A stretch of 45,032 bases of DNA from an uncultured bacterium (GTDB lineage: Bacteria > Bacillota > Clostridia > Lachnospirales > Lachnospiraceae), in contig CAMFGH010000010.1 of NCBI GenBank assembly GCA_945949875.1, positions 1 to 45,032 of the forward strand, given 5' to 3'. Numbering within the stretch: position 1 is the stretch's first letter; every line of letters begins with the position of its first letter. This document shows, piece after piece, positions 1 through 8,377 of the stretch. The position numbers and the translations under genes were made by a program. Below the pieces are notes generated by a model that was given only the letters and a program-made list of their open reading frames with translations, did not search any database and was not told the DNA's origin.

Positions 1-168
1 AAGAGCGCGTCCCGGTTGATGATAATGTCCGTCTTTAATTCCTCTGTCATGCTTGATACAATGATACAGGAAAATACATATGATGTTGACACAGTCAGTG
101 GAGCAACAATGTCAAGTAAGGTAATCAAAAATGCTGTAAATGATGCACTGCAAAAGGGGTTGGAATAG
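1..168 (+). CDS. FMN-binding domain protein, C-terminal fragment
   Basis: The open frame runs in from the left edge and stops at TAG 166-168, so only the last 55 residues are visible. They contain DTVSGATMSS, the signature of FMN-binding domains (RnfG/NqrC type). In such domains the Thr of the SGAT motif is the usual site of covalent FMN attachment by ApbE. The short tail after it (KVIKNAVNDALQKGLE) is the typical C-terminal helix of this domain. The protein is probably extracytoplasmic and involved in electron transfer, but the N-terminal part that would show its full architecture is outside the window. It lies upstream of the cobalamin operon promoter and is likely a separate unit. Confidence 0.75.
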   Translation, partial: KSASRLMIMSVFNSSVMLDTMIQENTYDVDTVSGATMSSKVIKNAVNDALQKGLE

Positions 169-222
169 GTTTGTATAAAGAATTTCAAAGCAGGCTTTTA
201 CGATGAAGAAGAGAGTCTTATT

Positions 223-251
223 TTGCCAATTAGATGTAAATAGTGTAAAAT
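223..251 (+). promoter_or_regulatory. Predicted promoter of the cobalamin operon
   Basis: TTGCCA (223-228) and TAAAAT (246-251) are separated by exactly 17 bp, a good sigma-A type promoter. Transcription would start near 258, just where a block of four 22-bp repeats begins, about 125 nt before the first gene. No B12 riboswitch consensus is visible between this promoter and cobC. Confidence 0.6.
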
Positions 252-256
252 AGAAA

Positions 257-344
257 ACATATGTGAAATGTGAAAAAAACATATGTGAAATGTTGAAAAA
301 ACATATGCGAAATAAGGAAAAAACATATGTGAAATAAGGGTATA
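257..344 (+). repeat. Four 22-bp direct repeats in the operon leader
   Basis: Copies of acatatgtgaaat begin at 257, 279, 301 and 323, an exact 22-bp period. Each carries the palindrome CATATG (CATATGCG in the third copy) and is followed by an A-rich spacer. The period is close to two helical turns, so the sites would lie on one face of the DNA, directly downstream of the predicted promoter. They could be operators for a regulator or repeated RNA elements in the 5' leader. Confidence 0.8.
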
Positions 345-382
345 GCAGGATTGGGCGGCATGGTCGGAAGGCAGGCAGAAGT

Positions 383-1141
383 GTGATTTATATTCATTTA
401 ATAAGGCATGGGAAAACAAGCGGTAATATAAAACGGCAATATATTGGAAGTTCAGATGAATCTCTTTGCCCGGAAGGTATAGAAGAACTGAAGCAGAAGA
501 AAGCAAGGGGGATTTATCCGACCTCAGAGGAGATAGAGCCAGTGATATATTCCAGTCCCATGCGACGCTGTATTGAGACTGCCAAAGTGCTGTATCCGGG
601 ATTTCATATAGAAAGCATAGACGGATTTCAAGAGACAGACTTTGGTCCTTTTGAAAGAAAAAACTATGAACAGCTTTGTGAGCTGCCGGAATATCGGGAG
701 TGGATAGACAGTCAGGGCGAGATGATATGTGTCGGCATGGAAAAAAGAAGCAGTTTTCAAAAAAGATGTGTAGAGGCTTTTGATGCTTTAATTCGAAAGA
801 TAGATATGGATTCGATGGATATGGATTCCAAAGCTGCCAGTTGTAAGACTGTTGATTTTATGGAAGATAAGCAAAAGAGGGCTTTCGGAGACAGGCATTT
901 TGTGCTGGTGGTTCATGGAGGGACTATTATGGCACTGATGAAGGAGCTGGGGATGGAAGGCTCCGATATCTGTAAATCAGAAGGACAAAGCAGGGATTTT
1001 TATTGCTATCAGAGAGAGAATGGCTGCGGAATCACCTGTTCTTTGGTAATAGATTCGAGTATTGATTTACATAATAGTTTGGGAAAATATGCTGGTAAGA
1101 AGGCAAAAATCAGGCTGAAGTGGGAAGGAAATATAGGATGA
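383..1141 (+). CDS. cobC: Histidine phosphatase family protein, probable alpha-ribazole phosphatase CobC
   Basis: This 252-residue protein has the phosphoglycerate-mutase/histidine-phosphatase signature LIRHGKTSGN near the N-terminus, with the phosphate-accepting His of RHG, and the second catalytic His in VVHGGT near residue 180. In cobalamin loci this family member is CobC, which removes the 5'-phosphate from alpha-ribazole phosphate or adenosylcobalamin 5'-phosphate in nucleotide-loop assembly. Start is GTG 383 after GGAAGGCAGG. The stop overlaps the next start in an ATGA. About 40 residues before the second His are hydrophilic, with a small DMDSMDMDS repeat (about 808-830), so the protein is longer than the usual 200 or so. 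The position at the head of the operon supports CobC rather than a glycolytic mutase. Confidence 0.85.
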   Translation: MIYIHLIRHGKTSGNIKRQYIGSSDESLCPEGIEELKQKKARGIYPTSEEIEPVIYSSPMRRCIETAKVLYPGFHIESIDGFQETDFGPFERKNYEQLCELPEYREWIDSQGEMICVGMEKRSSFQKRCVEAFDALIRKIDMDSMDMDSKAASCKTVDFMEDKQKRAFGDRHFVLVVHGGTIMALMKELGMEGSDICKSEGQSRDFYCYQRENGCGITCSLVIDSSIDLHNSLGKYAGKKAKIRLKWEGNIG

Positions 1142-1899
1142 TTCATTTTGTGGGTGCAGGAAGCGGAGCACCGGATTTGATCACGGTGAGAGGACAGAAA
1201 TATATTCAGCAGGCGGATGTGATCATCTATGCCGGCTCCCTTGTGAATCCAATGATTTTAGAAGAGAAAAAGCCGGAATGCATGGTCTTTGACAGTGCAA
1301 AAATGACGCTGGAAGAAACTCTTGCTGTGATGTATGAAACAGAAGAAAAAGGACAGATGTGCGTCAGGCTTCATACCGGTGATCCCTGTTTGTACGGAGC
1401 AATCCGGGAACAGATGGACGAACTGGACAAAAGAGAGATTGCCTATGACTATACTCCGGGAGTCAGCTCTTTTTGTGGCGCTGCATCGGTTCTGAATCTG
1501 GAATATACGCTGCCGGATGTGAGCCAGAGTGTGATCATTACCCGTATGGCTGGGAGAACGCCGGTGCCGGAAAAGGAAAGCATAGAGGCTTTTGCATCGC
1601 ACCATGCTACGATGGTGATTTTTTTGAGTACAGGAATGCTGGAAGAACTGTCCTCACGTTTGATAAAAGGCGGTTATGAACCGGGAACGCCGGCAGCGAT
1701 TGTCTACAAAGCAACCTGGCCGGATGAGAAGCGCATCCTTTGTACGGTAGATACGTTGGCGAAGGCAGCAGAGGAAAATCAAATTACCAAGACAGCACTC
1801 ATTATTGTGGGTGATGTGGTGGCAGGTGCAAAATACAGCAGATCGAAATTGTATGATCCGGGATTTACAACGGAGTTCAGAAAGGGCACGGATGACTAG
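1138..1899 (+). CDS. cbiF: Cobalt-precorrin-4 C11-methyltransferase CbiF/CobM
   Basis: The 253-residue protein is a tetrapyrrole (SAM-dependent) methylase. It begins MIHFVGAGSGAPDLITVRG, and carries the family SAM-pocket motif HTGDPCLYGA near residue 85 and a TPGVSSFCGAAS stretch. The N-terminal VGAGSGAPDLIT and AGSLV segments are characteristic of CbiF/CobM, which methylates C11 of cobalt-precorrin-4 in the cytoplasm. ATG 1138 is chosen because it overlaps the cobC stop as ATGA and has GGGAAGGAA 8-16 nt upstream; an in-frame GTG at 1120 lies inside cobC and would add six residues. It is followed after 14 nt by cobU. Confidence 0.95.
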   Translation: MIHFVGAGSGAPDLITVRGQKYIQQADVIIYAGSLVNPMILEEKKPECMVFDSAKMTLEETLAVMYETEEKGQMCVRLHTGDPCLYGAIREQMDELDKREIAYDYTPGVSSFCGAASVLNLEYTLPDVSQSVIITRMAGRTPVPEKESIEAFASHHATMVIFLSTGMLEELSSRLIKGGYEPGTPAAIVYKATWPDEKRILCTVDTLAKAAEENQITKTALIIVGDVVAGAKYSRSKLYDPGFTTEFRKGTDD

Positions 1900-1913
1900 T
1901 TAGGATATAATAT

Positions 1914-2507
1914 ATGGTGATTTTGGTGATCGGTGGCAGTGGCAGCGGTAAATCAGAGCGGGCAGAGAGCCTTGTCCTGGAATTGGGAGAAAAAAGAATT
2001 TATCTGGCGACCATGATTGCCTCCGGAGAAGAAGGAAAACAGAGAGTAGATCGTCATAAAAAGCTGCGTGAGGGAAAAGAATTTGATACCATAGAGTGTC
2101 CTCTTTTTCTGGAGAAGCTGGATCTGTCCGGTGGCACTGAGGATCCGGTAAAGGAGAAATCAAAGCTTTTAGGTGACTATAAGATTTCTGAAAAAGAGAA
2201 AACAAAGCCTTTAGAGGACACTGTAGCTCTGATTGAGGATATTCCCAATCTGGTGGCAAACGAAATGTTTGAAGAAGAGGGCAGAGGCGAGAGGTGTGTG
2301 CAGATCATAAAAGAAGGTATTGCACGTCTGCAAAAACAGGTAGAGCATCTGGTCATCGTCACCGGAAATGTGTCGGAAGATGGCTCCCTGTTTGATGGAG
2401 ATATGAAACGATATATGGAGTGTCTGAATGAGTGCAACGCTTTTCTGACACAGATGGCAGATCGGGTGGAAGAAGTGGTATGCGGGATACCACTGCGGAT
2501 AAAGTAA
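1914..2507 (+). CDS. cobU: Adenosylcobinamide kinase / adenosylcobinamide-phosphate guanylyltransferase CobU
   Basis: CobU phosphorylates adenosylcobinamide and transfers GMP from GTP to give adenosylcobinamide-GDP. The Walker A loop GGSGSGKS is at residues 7-14. RVDRHKKLR near residue 45 contains the His that carries GMP in the family, and the C-terminus CGIPLRIK is the typical CobU ending. At about residues 78-102 the sequence contains two imperfect copies of a KEK(S/T)K..L.D block (about 2149-2220), which enlarges the normal loop. It follows cbiF by 14 nt with AGGA before ATG 1914. A shorter CobU-like gene lies two genes downstream, so this full-length copy is the more likely working enzyme. 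Confidence 0.93.
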   Translation: MVILVIGGSGSGKSERAESLVLELGEKRIYLATMIASGEEGKQRVDRHKKLREGKEFDTIECPLFLEKLDLSGGTEDPVKEKSKLLGDYKISEKEKTKPLEDTVALIEDIPNLVANEMFEEEGRGERCVQIIKEGIARLQKQVEHLVIVTGNVSEDGSLFDGDMKRYMECLNECNAFLTQMADRVEEVVCGIPLRIK

Positions 2508-2525
2508 AGAAAGTAGAAATAAGAA

Positions 2526-3293
2526 ATGAGGATAATCAGCAGTATCATCATTGCCTTTGCCATGTACTCTAAAGTACCGATGCCAAAGGTAGAATGGAAA
2601 AAAGAAAATATGCGCTATGTCATGTGTGCATTTCCACTTGTTGGTGCACTGCTTGGCGGATTGACGGTAGGTTTTCGATATCTTTCTGATGGGATCGGAT
2701 TGGGTCATGGGATTCGTACCGCTGTTTTTGTGATTCTTCCGATTGTGGTTACGGGCGGGATTCATTTAGACGGATTTATGGATACGTCGGATGCACTGGG
2801 TTCCTGGCAGGAAAAGGAAAAACGGCTGGAAATACTGAAAGATTCCCATGTAGGTGCCATGGCAGTGATTGGAGCAATTACACTATGTATTCTAAATTTT
2901 GGCATCTGGTGGGAACTAACGGATGAAATGATTTATGTGGTCGCAATCGGTTTTTTTACCAGCAGGGTATTAAGCGGTTTTGCAGTGGCGGCTTTTCCCT
3001 GTGCAAAAAACAGTGGACTTGTGGCCATGTTCCAATCGGAAGCGGATAAAAGGATGACCAAAGTGATTTTACTCCTGGAATTTATTCTGGCAATGGGACT
3101 GGCTTTTTGGCTGAATGCGTTTTTGGCAGGTGCCATGCTGGCAGCTATGCTGATCAGTTATGTATGGTATCATAGGATGTCGAAGAAAATGTTTGGCGGC
3201 ATCACCGGGGATCTGGCAGGATGGTTCTTGCAGGTATGTGAGTGTATGATGGCAGGATTTGTGCTGCTGGCAGGCTATATTGTTTGCTTGTGA
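2526..3293 (+). CDS. cobS: Adenosylcobinamide-GDP ribazoletransferase (cobalamin synthase) CobS
   Basis: This 255-residue integral membrane protein joins adenosylcobinamide-GDP to alpha-ribazole (phosphate), the last assembly step. The conserved aspartate-rich motif GGIHLDGFMDTSDAL is at about residues 78-92 and is followed by the family's DSHVGAMAVIG stretch. Several hydrophobic segments follow, and the C-terminal GGITGDLAGWFLQV block is also typical. The start ATG 2526 has only a weak ribosome binding site, and it lies 18 nt after cobU, so translational coupling is likely. The N-terminus AFAMYSKVPMP is the usual CobS beginning. Confidence 0.95.
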   Translation: MRIISSIIIAFAMYSKVPMPKVEWKKENMRYVMCAFPLVGALLGGLTVGFRYLSDGIGLGHGIRTAVFVILPIVVTGGIHLDGFMDTSDALGSWQEKEKRLEILKDSHVGAMAVIGAITLCILNFGIWWELTDEMIYVVAIGFFTSRVLSGFAVAAFPCAKNSGLVAMFQSEADKRMTKVILLLEFILAMGLAFWLNAFLAGAMLAAMLISYVWYHRMSKKMFGGITGDLAGWFLQVCECMMAGFVLLAGYIVCL

Positions 3294-3376
3294 GAAATAT
3301 GGATTGTTCGCAAAGGATGTAGTTTACCGGTAGATATTACAGCATGCAGGTGGGAATAGATGGGGAGACGAACAAT

Positions 3377-3850
3377 ATGATTTTAATTACAGGTGGCAGC
3401 AGTCAGGGGAAATATGCATTTGCTCGGTCTTTTCTGAAGGATGCGGTAAATGCAACCATAATAGACGGTCAGGATATGGATATAGATAAAGATACAGATA
3501 AAGATATAGATAAAGATATAAATTCAGATGCCGAGCAGGATACACAGATAGAATGCGGATATTGTTTGTGCCGGAAAAAGATGGATCTGATTCGGCATTA
3601 CCATTTGTATCTGCGAAGACGGATGCAGCAGGGGGCTGACGAAGAGCAACTTTTACAGGAAACAAAAGCTTTCTGTGAGAAAAATCCGGGTGTGATTGTT
3701 GTAACGGAAGAAGTGGGATGCGGAGTAGTACCTATGGATGCCTTTGAAAGAAAATGGCGCGAAGTCTGCGGTAGGGCCTCTGTGATTCTGGCAGAAAGAT
3801 CGGAGCAGGTATATCGGGTGATCTGTGGCATTCCTCAGAGGCTGAAATAA
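3377..3850 (+). CDS. Second, short CobU-like nucleotide-binding protein
   Basis: The 157-residue protein has a P-loop-like GGSSQGKYAFA near the N-terminus in place of canonical GxxxxGKS. Further on it has VVTEEVGCGVVPMD, the family's central motif, and the C-terminus CGIPQRLK that CobU proteins share. This points to a CobU homologue in which the kinase loop and the guanylylated-His region are altered, so activity is uncertain. Residues about 33-51 are a run of Asp-Lys-Asp-Ile repeats coded by a 12-nt tandem repeat. ATG 3377 is chosen because it has GGGGAG upstream and starts exactly where homologues begin; ATG 3344 would add eleven unsupported residues. It lies between cobS and cbiB. Confidence 0.75.
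   Translation: MILITGGSSQGKYAFARSFLKDAVNATIIDGQDMDIDKDTDKDIDKDINSDAEQDTQIECGYCLCRKKMDLIRHYHLYLRRRMQQGADEEQLLQETKAFCEKNPGVIVVTEEVGCGVVPMDAFERKWREVCGRASVILAERSEQVYRVICGIPQRLK
3479..3520 (+). repeat. 12-nt tandem repeat inside the second cobU-like gene
   Basis: About 3.5 copies of gatatagataaa code for Asp-Ile-Asp-Lys units. The reading frame is kept, and the run sits where the CobU fold has a variable loop. Confidence 0.85.
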
Positions 3851-3949
3851 AGTGCGTATCGCTATGCAGAACAGGAAGAAAGTATGGCGTAAACAGATAG
3901 ATGGTATGGCTAAAAGAAGTAGCGTTAGGAAATTAATGAAGGAAGCAGT

Positions 3950-4954
3950 ATGGGTAGAAGTTTACAGATTTTGATCTCTGTTGTGATCGGTCTGATATTG
4001 GATTTTATATTGGGAGACCCTCATGGTCTGTGGCATCCGGTTCAGGGAATCGGGTCATGGATTACTTTTTGTGAAAAATTCTTTCGAAAACTATTTCCAA
4101 AGAATAAAACCGGGGAACTGACAGCAGGTGTAGTAACAGTCATTGTTACTGTTGCAGTAGGAACTTCTATTCCGGCACTTATTTTATGGGGCGCATATCG
4201 TGTAAATATATGGCTTGGTGTGGGGCTGGAAAGCTTTTTGTGCTATACCATGTTTGCAGCAAGGTCTTTGCAGAAAGAAAGTATGAAAGTATATTCTGCG
4301 CTTCAGAACGAGGGTCTGGAAGAGGCCAGACATGCAGTTTCCATGATCGTAGGACGGGATACTGCCAATTTATCTGAAGAAGGTGTGATCAAGGCGGCAG
4401 TGGAAACTGTGGCTGAGAATACATCAGACGGAGTGCTTGCCCCAGTTCTCTTTGCAGCAATCGGCGGTGCTCCGCTGGTCTATTTATATAAGGCTGTAAA
4501 TACCATGGATTCCATGATTGGATATAAAAATGAAAAATATCTGTATTTTGGCAGACCGGCAGCAAAGCTGGATGATCTGCTGAATCTGATTCCGTCCAGG
4601 CTCAGTGCAATTTTCATGATTCTTGCCAGCGGTGTGTTGGGGATGAATATGAAACAGGCATTTCGTATTTGGAAAAGAGACAGAAGAAAGCATGCCAGTC
4701 CCAATTCTGCCCAGACGGAAAGTGTGGCAGCCGGGGCACTTGGTGTTATGCTGGCAGGCAATGCCAGTTATTTTGGAAAAATAGTTGAAAAACCAACCAT
4801 TGGAGATGCAGACAGAGAGATAGAGAGACAGGATATCCACCGGGCATGTATGCTGATGTGGATGACGCTGCTCTTATTTGTGCTGGCAGTGGGCGTTGCA
4901 GTGGGGACGTTTCTTTTGTCCGCACCACAAGGAGGTTATCATGGCGCGCTATGA
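3950..4954 (+). CDS. cbiB: Adenosylcobinamide-phosphate synthase CbiB
   Basis: The 334-residue membrane protein couples adenosylcobyric acid with (R)-1-amino-2-propanol (phosphate). The N-terminus has the CbiB/CobD signature DFILGDPHGLWHPVQGIG, followed by hydrophobic segments. The middle has SMIVGRDTANLSEEGVIKAAVETVAENTSDGVLAP, the family's most conserved block in part, and KLDDLLNLIPSRLSA follows. Start ATG 3950 has GAAGGAAG upstream. The last 14 nt overlap cobD, whose ribosome binding site AGGAGG lies inside the cbiB end, so the two are likely translated in a coupled way. Confidence 0.95.
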   Translation: MGRSLQILISVVIGLILDFILGDPHGLWHPVQGIGSWITFCEKFFRKLFPKNKTGELTAGVVTVIVTVAVGTSIPALILWGAYRVNIWLGVGLESFLCYTMFAARSLQKESMKVYSALQNEGLEEARHAVSMIVGRDTANLSEEGVIKAAVETVAENTSDGVLAPVLFAAIGGAPLVYLYKAVNTMDSMIGYKNEKYLYFGRPAAKLDDLLNLIPSRLSAIFMILASGVLGMNMKQAFRIWKRDRRKHASPNSAQTESVAAGALGVMLAGNASYFGKIVEKPTIGDADREIERQDIHRACMLMWMTLLLFVLAVGVAVGTFLLSAPQGGYHGAL

Positions 4955-6020
4955 GCATGGCGGAAATATATATAAAAACTCCATAGACTTGGACTTTTCA
5001 GCCAATATCAACTGCTTTGGTATGCCGGAGAAAGTTTGTCAGGCAGCGATACTGGGAGTGAGGGGATCGGTTCATTATCCGGATCCGGATTGTACGGAGC
5101 TGAAAAGAGCCATTTGCCATCTGGAAGAAAACCGGGGGAACCGTGTCACAGAGCAGCAGATCATCTGTGGAAACGGTGCTTCCGATTTGATTTACCGACT
5201 GGTGCAGGCGCTGCATCCCAGGCGGGCCGCTGTTTTTGCTCCGGGGTTTCAGGAGTATGAACAGGCTCTTGGAAGTCTTCCGGACATGGATATTTATAAA
5301 ATATGTTTATCCAGAGAAAATGATTTTTTACCTACCAAACAAGATATTTCTGAGATTCCGGAAGATGTAGAACTGGTATTTTTATGTAATCCGGGTAATC
5401 CCACCGGATTGTTATTGCCGGAAGAAATTCTGGAAAGTATGCTGGAAAAAGCAGAAAAGGAAAATCTGTTCTTGGTACTGGATGAATCTTTTATGGATTT
5501 TGTGTCGGATGAAAAAAGAAAAAGCGTTACTGATAGAATAGAGGCAATCGCCAACTTGTTTGTGGTGAAAGCTTTTACTAAAATGTATGGCATGCCGGGA
5601 CTGAGACTGGGATATGGTCTTTCCGGAAATACGGAACTGATACACAGGATGGAAGAATGTGCCCAGCCCTGGAGTGTTTCCCTGCCTGCCCAGAAAGCCG
5701 GGGTAGCAGCCTGTTTTGAGGAAAAATTTGTAAAGCAGACCCACAGGTGGCTGGAAGAGGAGAGGCAGTATGTGAAAGAAAGACTGGAAAAAATGGGGAT
5801 CCGGGTACTTCCCGGAGAAGCTGATTTTCTGATGTTTTCTACAAAGCCCGGGCTGGAAGAAGAACTTCTGAAAAAAGGGATTCTCATTCGCAGCTGTAGT
5901 AATTTTACAGGCCTATCCGAAGGTGATTATCGCATTGTAATCCGAAAACGGGAAGAAAATGATGTGCTTCTGGAGGAAATTCAAAAATGGCTCTTTGAGA
6001 AGCACATGGATAAAGATTGA
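4941..6020 (+). CDS. cobD: L-threonine-O-3-phosphate decarboxylase CobD (PLP-dependent)
   Basis: The 359-residue protein is a fold-type I PLP enzyme of the histidinol-phosphate aminotransferase group. It begins MARYEHGGNIY with the CobD-typical EHGGN motif and DFSANINCFG. CNPGNPTG near residue 155 and FTKMYGMPGLRLGYG near residue 215, with the Schiff-base Lys, define the active site. CobD makes (R)-1-aminopropan-2-ol phosphate for the CbiB step next door. ATG 4941 has AAGGAGG 8 nt upstream and overlaps the end of cbiB by 14 nt; an upstream in-frame start would run through cbiB and is rejected. Confidence 0.93.
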   Translation: MARYEHGGNIYKNSIDLDFSANINCFGMPEKVCQAAILGVRGSVHYPDPDCTELKRAICHLEENRGNRVTEQQIICGNGASDLIYRLVQALHPRRAAVFAPGFQEYEQALGSLPDMDIYKICLSRENDFLPTKQDISEIPEDVELVFLCNPGNPTGLLLPEEILESMLEKAEKENLFLVLDESFMDFVSDEKRKSVTDRIEAIANLFVVKAFTKMYGMPGLRLGYGLSGNTELIHRMEECAQPWSVSLPAQKAGVAACFEEKFVKQTHRWLEEERQYVKERLEKMGIRVLPGEADFLMFSTKPGLEEELLKKGILIRSCSNFTGLSEGDYRIVIRKREENDVLLEEIQKWLFEKHMDKD

Positions 6021-6052
6021 GGGAAGGATCATCGCGAGAAAAATCAACGGGA

Positions 6053-6122
6053 GAATGAAGGGGCAGATGATTAAGTAACAGATGGAAGAATGAAGGGGCA
6101 GATGATCAAGTGACAGAAGGAA
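6053..6122 (+). repeat. 35-bp tandem duplication upstream of cbiP
   Basis: Two adjacent copies of a 35-bp unit start at 6053 and 6088, each beginning gaatgaaggggcagatgat, with a few mismatches. They fill the space between cobD and cbiP. The second copy runs up to the ribosome binding site of cbiP. Confidence 0.8.
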
Positions 6123-6136
6123 GAAAGGACGACAAA

Positions 6137-7654
6137 ATGGCAAAAGTAATCATGGTTCAGGGCACCATGTCTAATGCGGGAAAAAGTATCATTGTGGCAG
6201 CTCTTTGCCGGGTTCTGAAACAGGATGGCTATAAAGTGGCTCCTTTTAAGTCACAGAATATGGCTCTGAATTCTTTTATCACAAAAGATGGGATGGAAAT
6301 GGGGCGTGCACAGGTAATGCAGGCTCAGGCGGCTGGAATCCAGCCGGATGTGGCGATGAATCCGATTTTGTTAAAGCCAACCAATGATGTGGGTTCTCAG
6401 GTCATTGTGAATGGCGAAGTCTTAGGCAATATGAGCGCCAGAGATTATTTTGCATATAAAAAAAAGCTGGTTCCGGACATTCTGACCGCGTATCATAAAT
6501 TGGAAAGTGAATATGATGTCATCGTAGTAGAGGGAGCAGGTTCACCGGCAGAGATCAATCTGAAGCAGGATGATATTGTGAACATGGGCCTTGCAGAGCT
6601 TTTGGATGCTCCGGTTCTTCTGGTGGGGGATATTGACAGAGGCGGTGTATTTGCACAACTTCTGGGAACCATGCTTTTGCTGGAGGAAAAAGAGCAGAGA
6701 AGGGTAAAAGGCCTGATCATCAATAAGTTCCGAGGGGATAAGACCATTCTGGATCCGGGGATTCAAATGCTGGAGGAAAGAGCCGGGGTTCCGGTGGTTG
6801 GCGTGATGCCTTTCCTACAGATTGATTTGGAAGATGAAGATTCTTTAACCGAGCGTTTTTCCAGCGCTGAAAAAGGCGGAGTGATTGATATAGCAGTGAT
6901 CCGATTACCACATATTTCCAATTTCACAGATTTTATGATGCTGGAGCGCCAGCCTCTTATTAATTTGCGTTATGTAAACTATATAAAAGATCTGAAAACT
7001 CCGGATATGATCATACTTCCGGGAACTAAAAATACCATGGGTGATCTGAAATGGCTTCGGGAAAGCGGGATGGAAAGAGCCATTGGAAAAGCAAAAGAAA
7101 ATGGAACGGTTTTATTTGGTATCTGTGGAGGATATCAGATGCTGGGACAATGGGTGGAAGATCCTTATGGCACAGAAGAAGGCGGAACGCTGAGAGGAAT
7201 GGGATATTTACCGGTGAAAACCGTGCTTTCCAGGGAAAAAGTGCGTTCTCAAGTGAAAGGGCATTTTTCTATTTCTAACGGATTTTTGGAAGGACTTGAC
7301 GGTCTGCCGATGGAAGGCTATGAAATTCATATGGGTATCAGCAGTGCAGTGGAGGGAGAGATTATCACTCCGATTGCCAGGATTTCCAGGGAAAGCGGTG
7401 AAGGGGAAGCCTTTTTCTCCGACGGAGCTTATCAGGATCAGGTATATGGTTCTTATGTTCATGGAATACTGGATGGAGAAGAGACCATTTGCGCGCTGTT
7501 GGATATTCTGGCAAAGAAAAAAGGAATATCAATCGCTGCGCAGGATATGATTTCTCTGGATGAATATCGCGAAAAGCAGTTTGACAAGCTGGCGGAAGGA
7601 TTTCGCAAATACTGTGATATGGATAAGATATATGAGATATTACAGGGCGAATAA
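6137..7654 (+). CDS. cbiP: Cobyric acid synthase CbiP (glutamine-hydrolysing)
   Basis: The 505-residue enzyme amidates side chains b, d, e and g of adenosylcobyrinate a,c-diamide using glutamine. The N-terminal ATP-binding domain has [20 protein letters not shown] and [11 protein letters not shown] at the start, and [12 protein letters not shown] further on. The C-terminal class I glutaminase domain has its nucleophile Cys at about residue 330 in [10 protein letters not shown] and its His in YVHGILD. ATG 6137 is chosen because it has AAAGGA 8 nt upstream and starts where homologues start; a GTG at 6110 lies in a tandem duplication and would add nine poorly conserved residues. Length is normal for CbiP/CobQ. 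Confidence 0.95.
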   Translation: MAKVIMVQGTMSNAGKSIIVAALCRVLKQDGYKVAPFKSQNMALNSFITKDGMEMGRAQVMQAQAAGIQPDVAMNPILLKPTNDVGSQVIVNGEVLGNMSARDYFAYKKKLVPDILTAYHKLESEYDVIVVEGAGSPAEINLKQDDIVNMGLAELLDAPVLLVGDIDRGGVFAQLLGTMLLLEEKEQRRVKGLIINKFRGDKTILDPGIQMLEERAGVPVVGVMPFLQIDLEDEDSLTERFSSAEKGGVIDIAVIRLPHISNFTDFMMLERQPLINLRYVNYIKDLKTPDMIILPGTKNTMGDLKWLRESGMERAIGKAKENGTVLFGICGGYQMLGQWVEDPYGTEEGGTLRGMGYLPVKTVLSREKVRSQVKGHFSISNGFLEGLDGLPMEGYEIHMGISSAVEGEIITPIARISRESGEGEAFFSDGAYQDQVYGSYVHGILDGEETICALLDILAKKKGISIAAQDMISLDEYREKQFDKLAEGFRKYCDMDKIYEILQGE

Positions 7655-7720
7655 GCAGAGAAATGGACTGAATGAAAAATCAGATAAGAAAATAAGTAAG
7701 AAGTATGGGGAAGAAATAGG

Positions 7721-8377
7721 ATGATACAGGTATATCATGGGGACGGAAAAGGAAAAACAACAGCAGCGATAGGACTTGCAGTACGCTTTTCCGGTGCTGG
7801 CAAAAAGGTGCTTTTCTGCCAGTTTATGAAGGGAAATATTTCTTCTGAAATAGGAGTGCTTCAGAAACTGGAAAACCTGGAAGTAGAGCTCATCGGAAAG
7901 AAATTTGGATTCTATAAAGATATGACAGAGCAGGATAAAGAGGAAATCACGAAATGTCACAACCATATTCTGGAGAAGGTGCTGGGAGTTCTGCTGAATG
8001 CGAAATCAGCTGGACAAGAACCGGCATATCAGGAACCGGCAATTCAGGAATCGGCAGATCAGGAACCGGCAATTCAGGAAGTGGCAGATCAGGAACCGGA
8101 AACTCAGGAATTGCAGGATCAGTGTCAAGATGGTCCGGTTCTGTTGGTTGTGCTGGATGAACTAACATCTGCTTATCGTTATGGGCTGCTTGACCGGGGG
8201 CTGGTTTCTAAAATCATTCTGGCTGCATCAGAAAACAGGCAGATAATAGAACTGGTGATTACAGGGCGTGATCCGGATTCCTTTTTTCTGGAACATGCGG
8301 ATTATATTACAGAGATGAAGATACAGAGACACCCTTATGAAAAAGGTATTCTGGCCAGAAAGGGAATCGAATGGTAA
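7721..8377 (+). CDS. cobO: Cob(I)yrinic acid a,c-diamide adenosyltransferase CobO/BtuR type
   Basis: The enzyme adds the 5'-deoxyadenosyl group to the cobalt of corrinoids. The protein starts with the BtuR/CobO P-loop HGDGKGKTTAAIG (residues 6-18), and FCQFMKG follows. The second half has LVVLDELTSAYRYGLL (the Walker B region) and ELVITGRDPDSFFLEHADYITEM. Between the halves, residues about 99-133 are seven five-residue units of the type QEPAI coded by a 15-nt tandem repeat. This makes the protein about 35 residues longer than usual. The stop overlaps the cbiC start by 7 nt. Confidence 0.93.
   Translation: MIQVYHGDGKGKTTAAIGLAVRFSGAGKKVLFCQFMKGNISSEIGVLQKLENLEVELIGKKFGFYKDMTEQDKEEITKCHNHILEKVLGVLLNAKSAGQEPAYQEPAIQESADQEPAIQEVADQEPETQELQDQCQDGPVLLVVLDELTSAYRYGLLDRGLVSKIILAASENRQIIELVITGRDPDSFFLEHADYITEMKIQRHPYEKGILARKGIEW
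8015..8119 (+). repeat. Seven 15-nt tandem repeats inside cobO
   Basis: Seven imperfect copies of caggaaccggcaatt lie head to tail and code for five-residue units rich in Gln, Glu and Pro. The frame is preserved, and the insert separates the two conserved halves of the adenosyltransferase. Confidence 0.92.

Noticed and set aside
257-344. CRISPR-like array
   Set aside because: The period is only 22 bp and the intervening A-rich bases are nearly the same in each copy, so there are no unique spacers.
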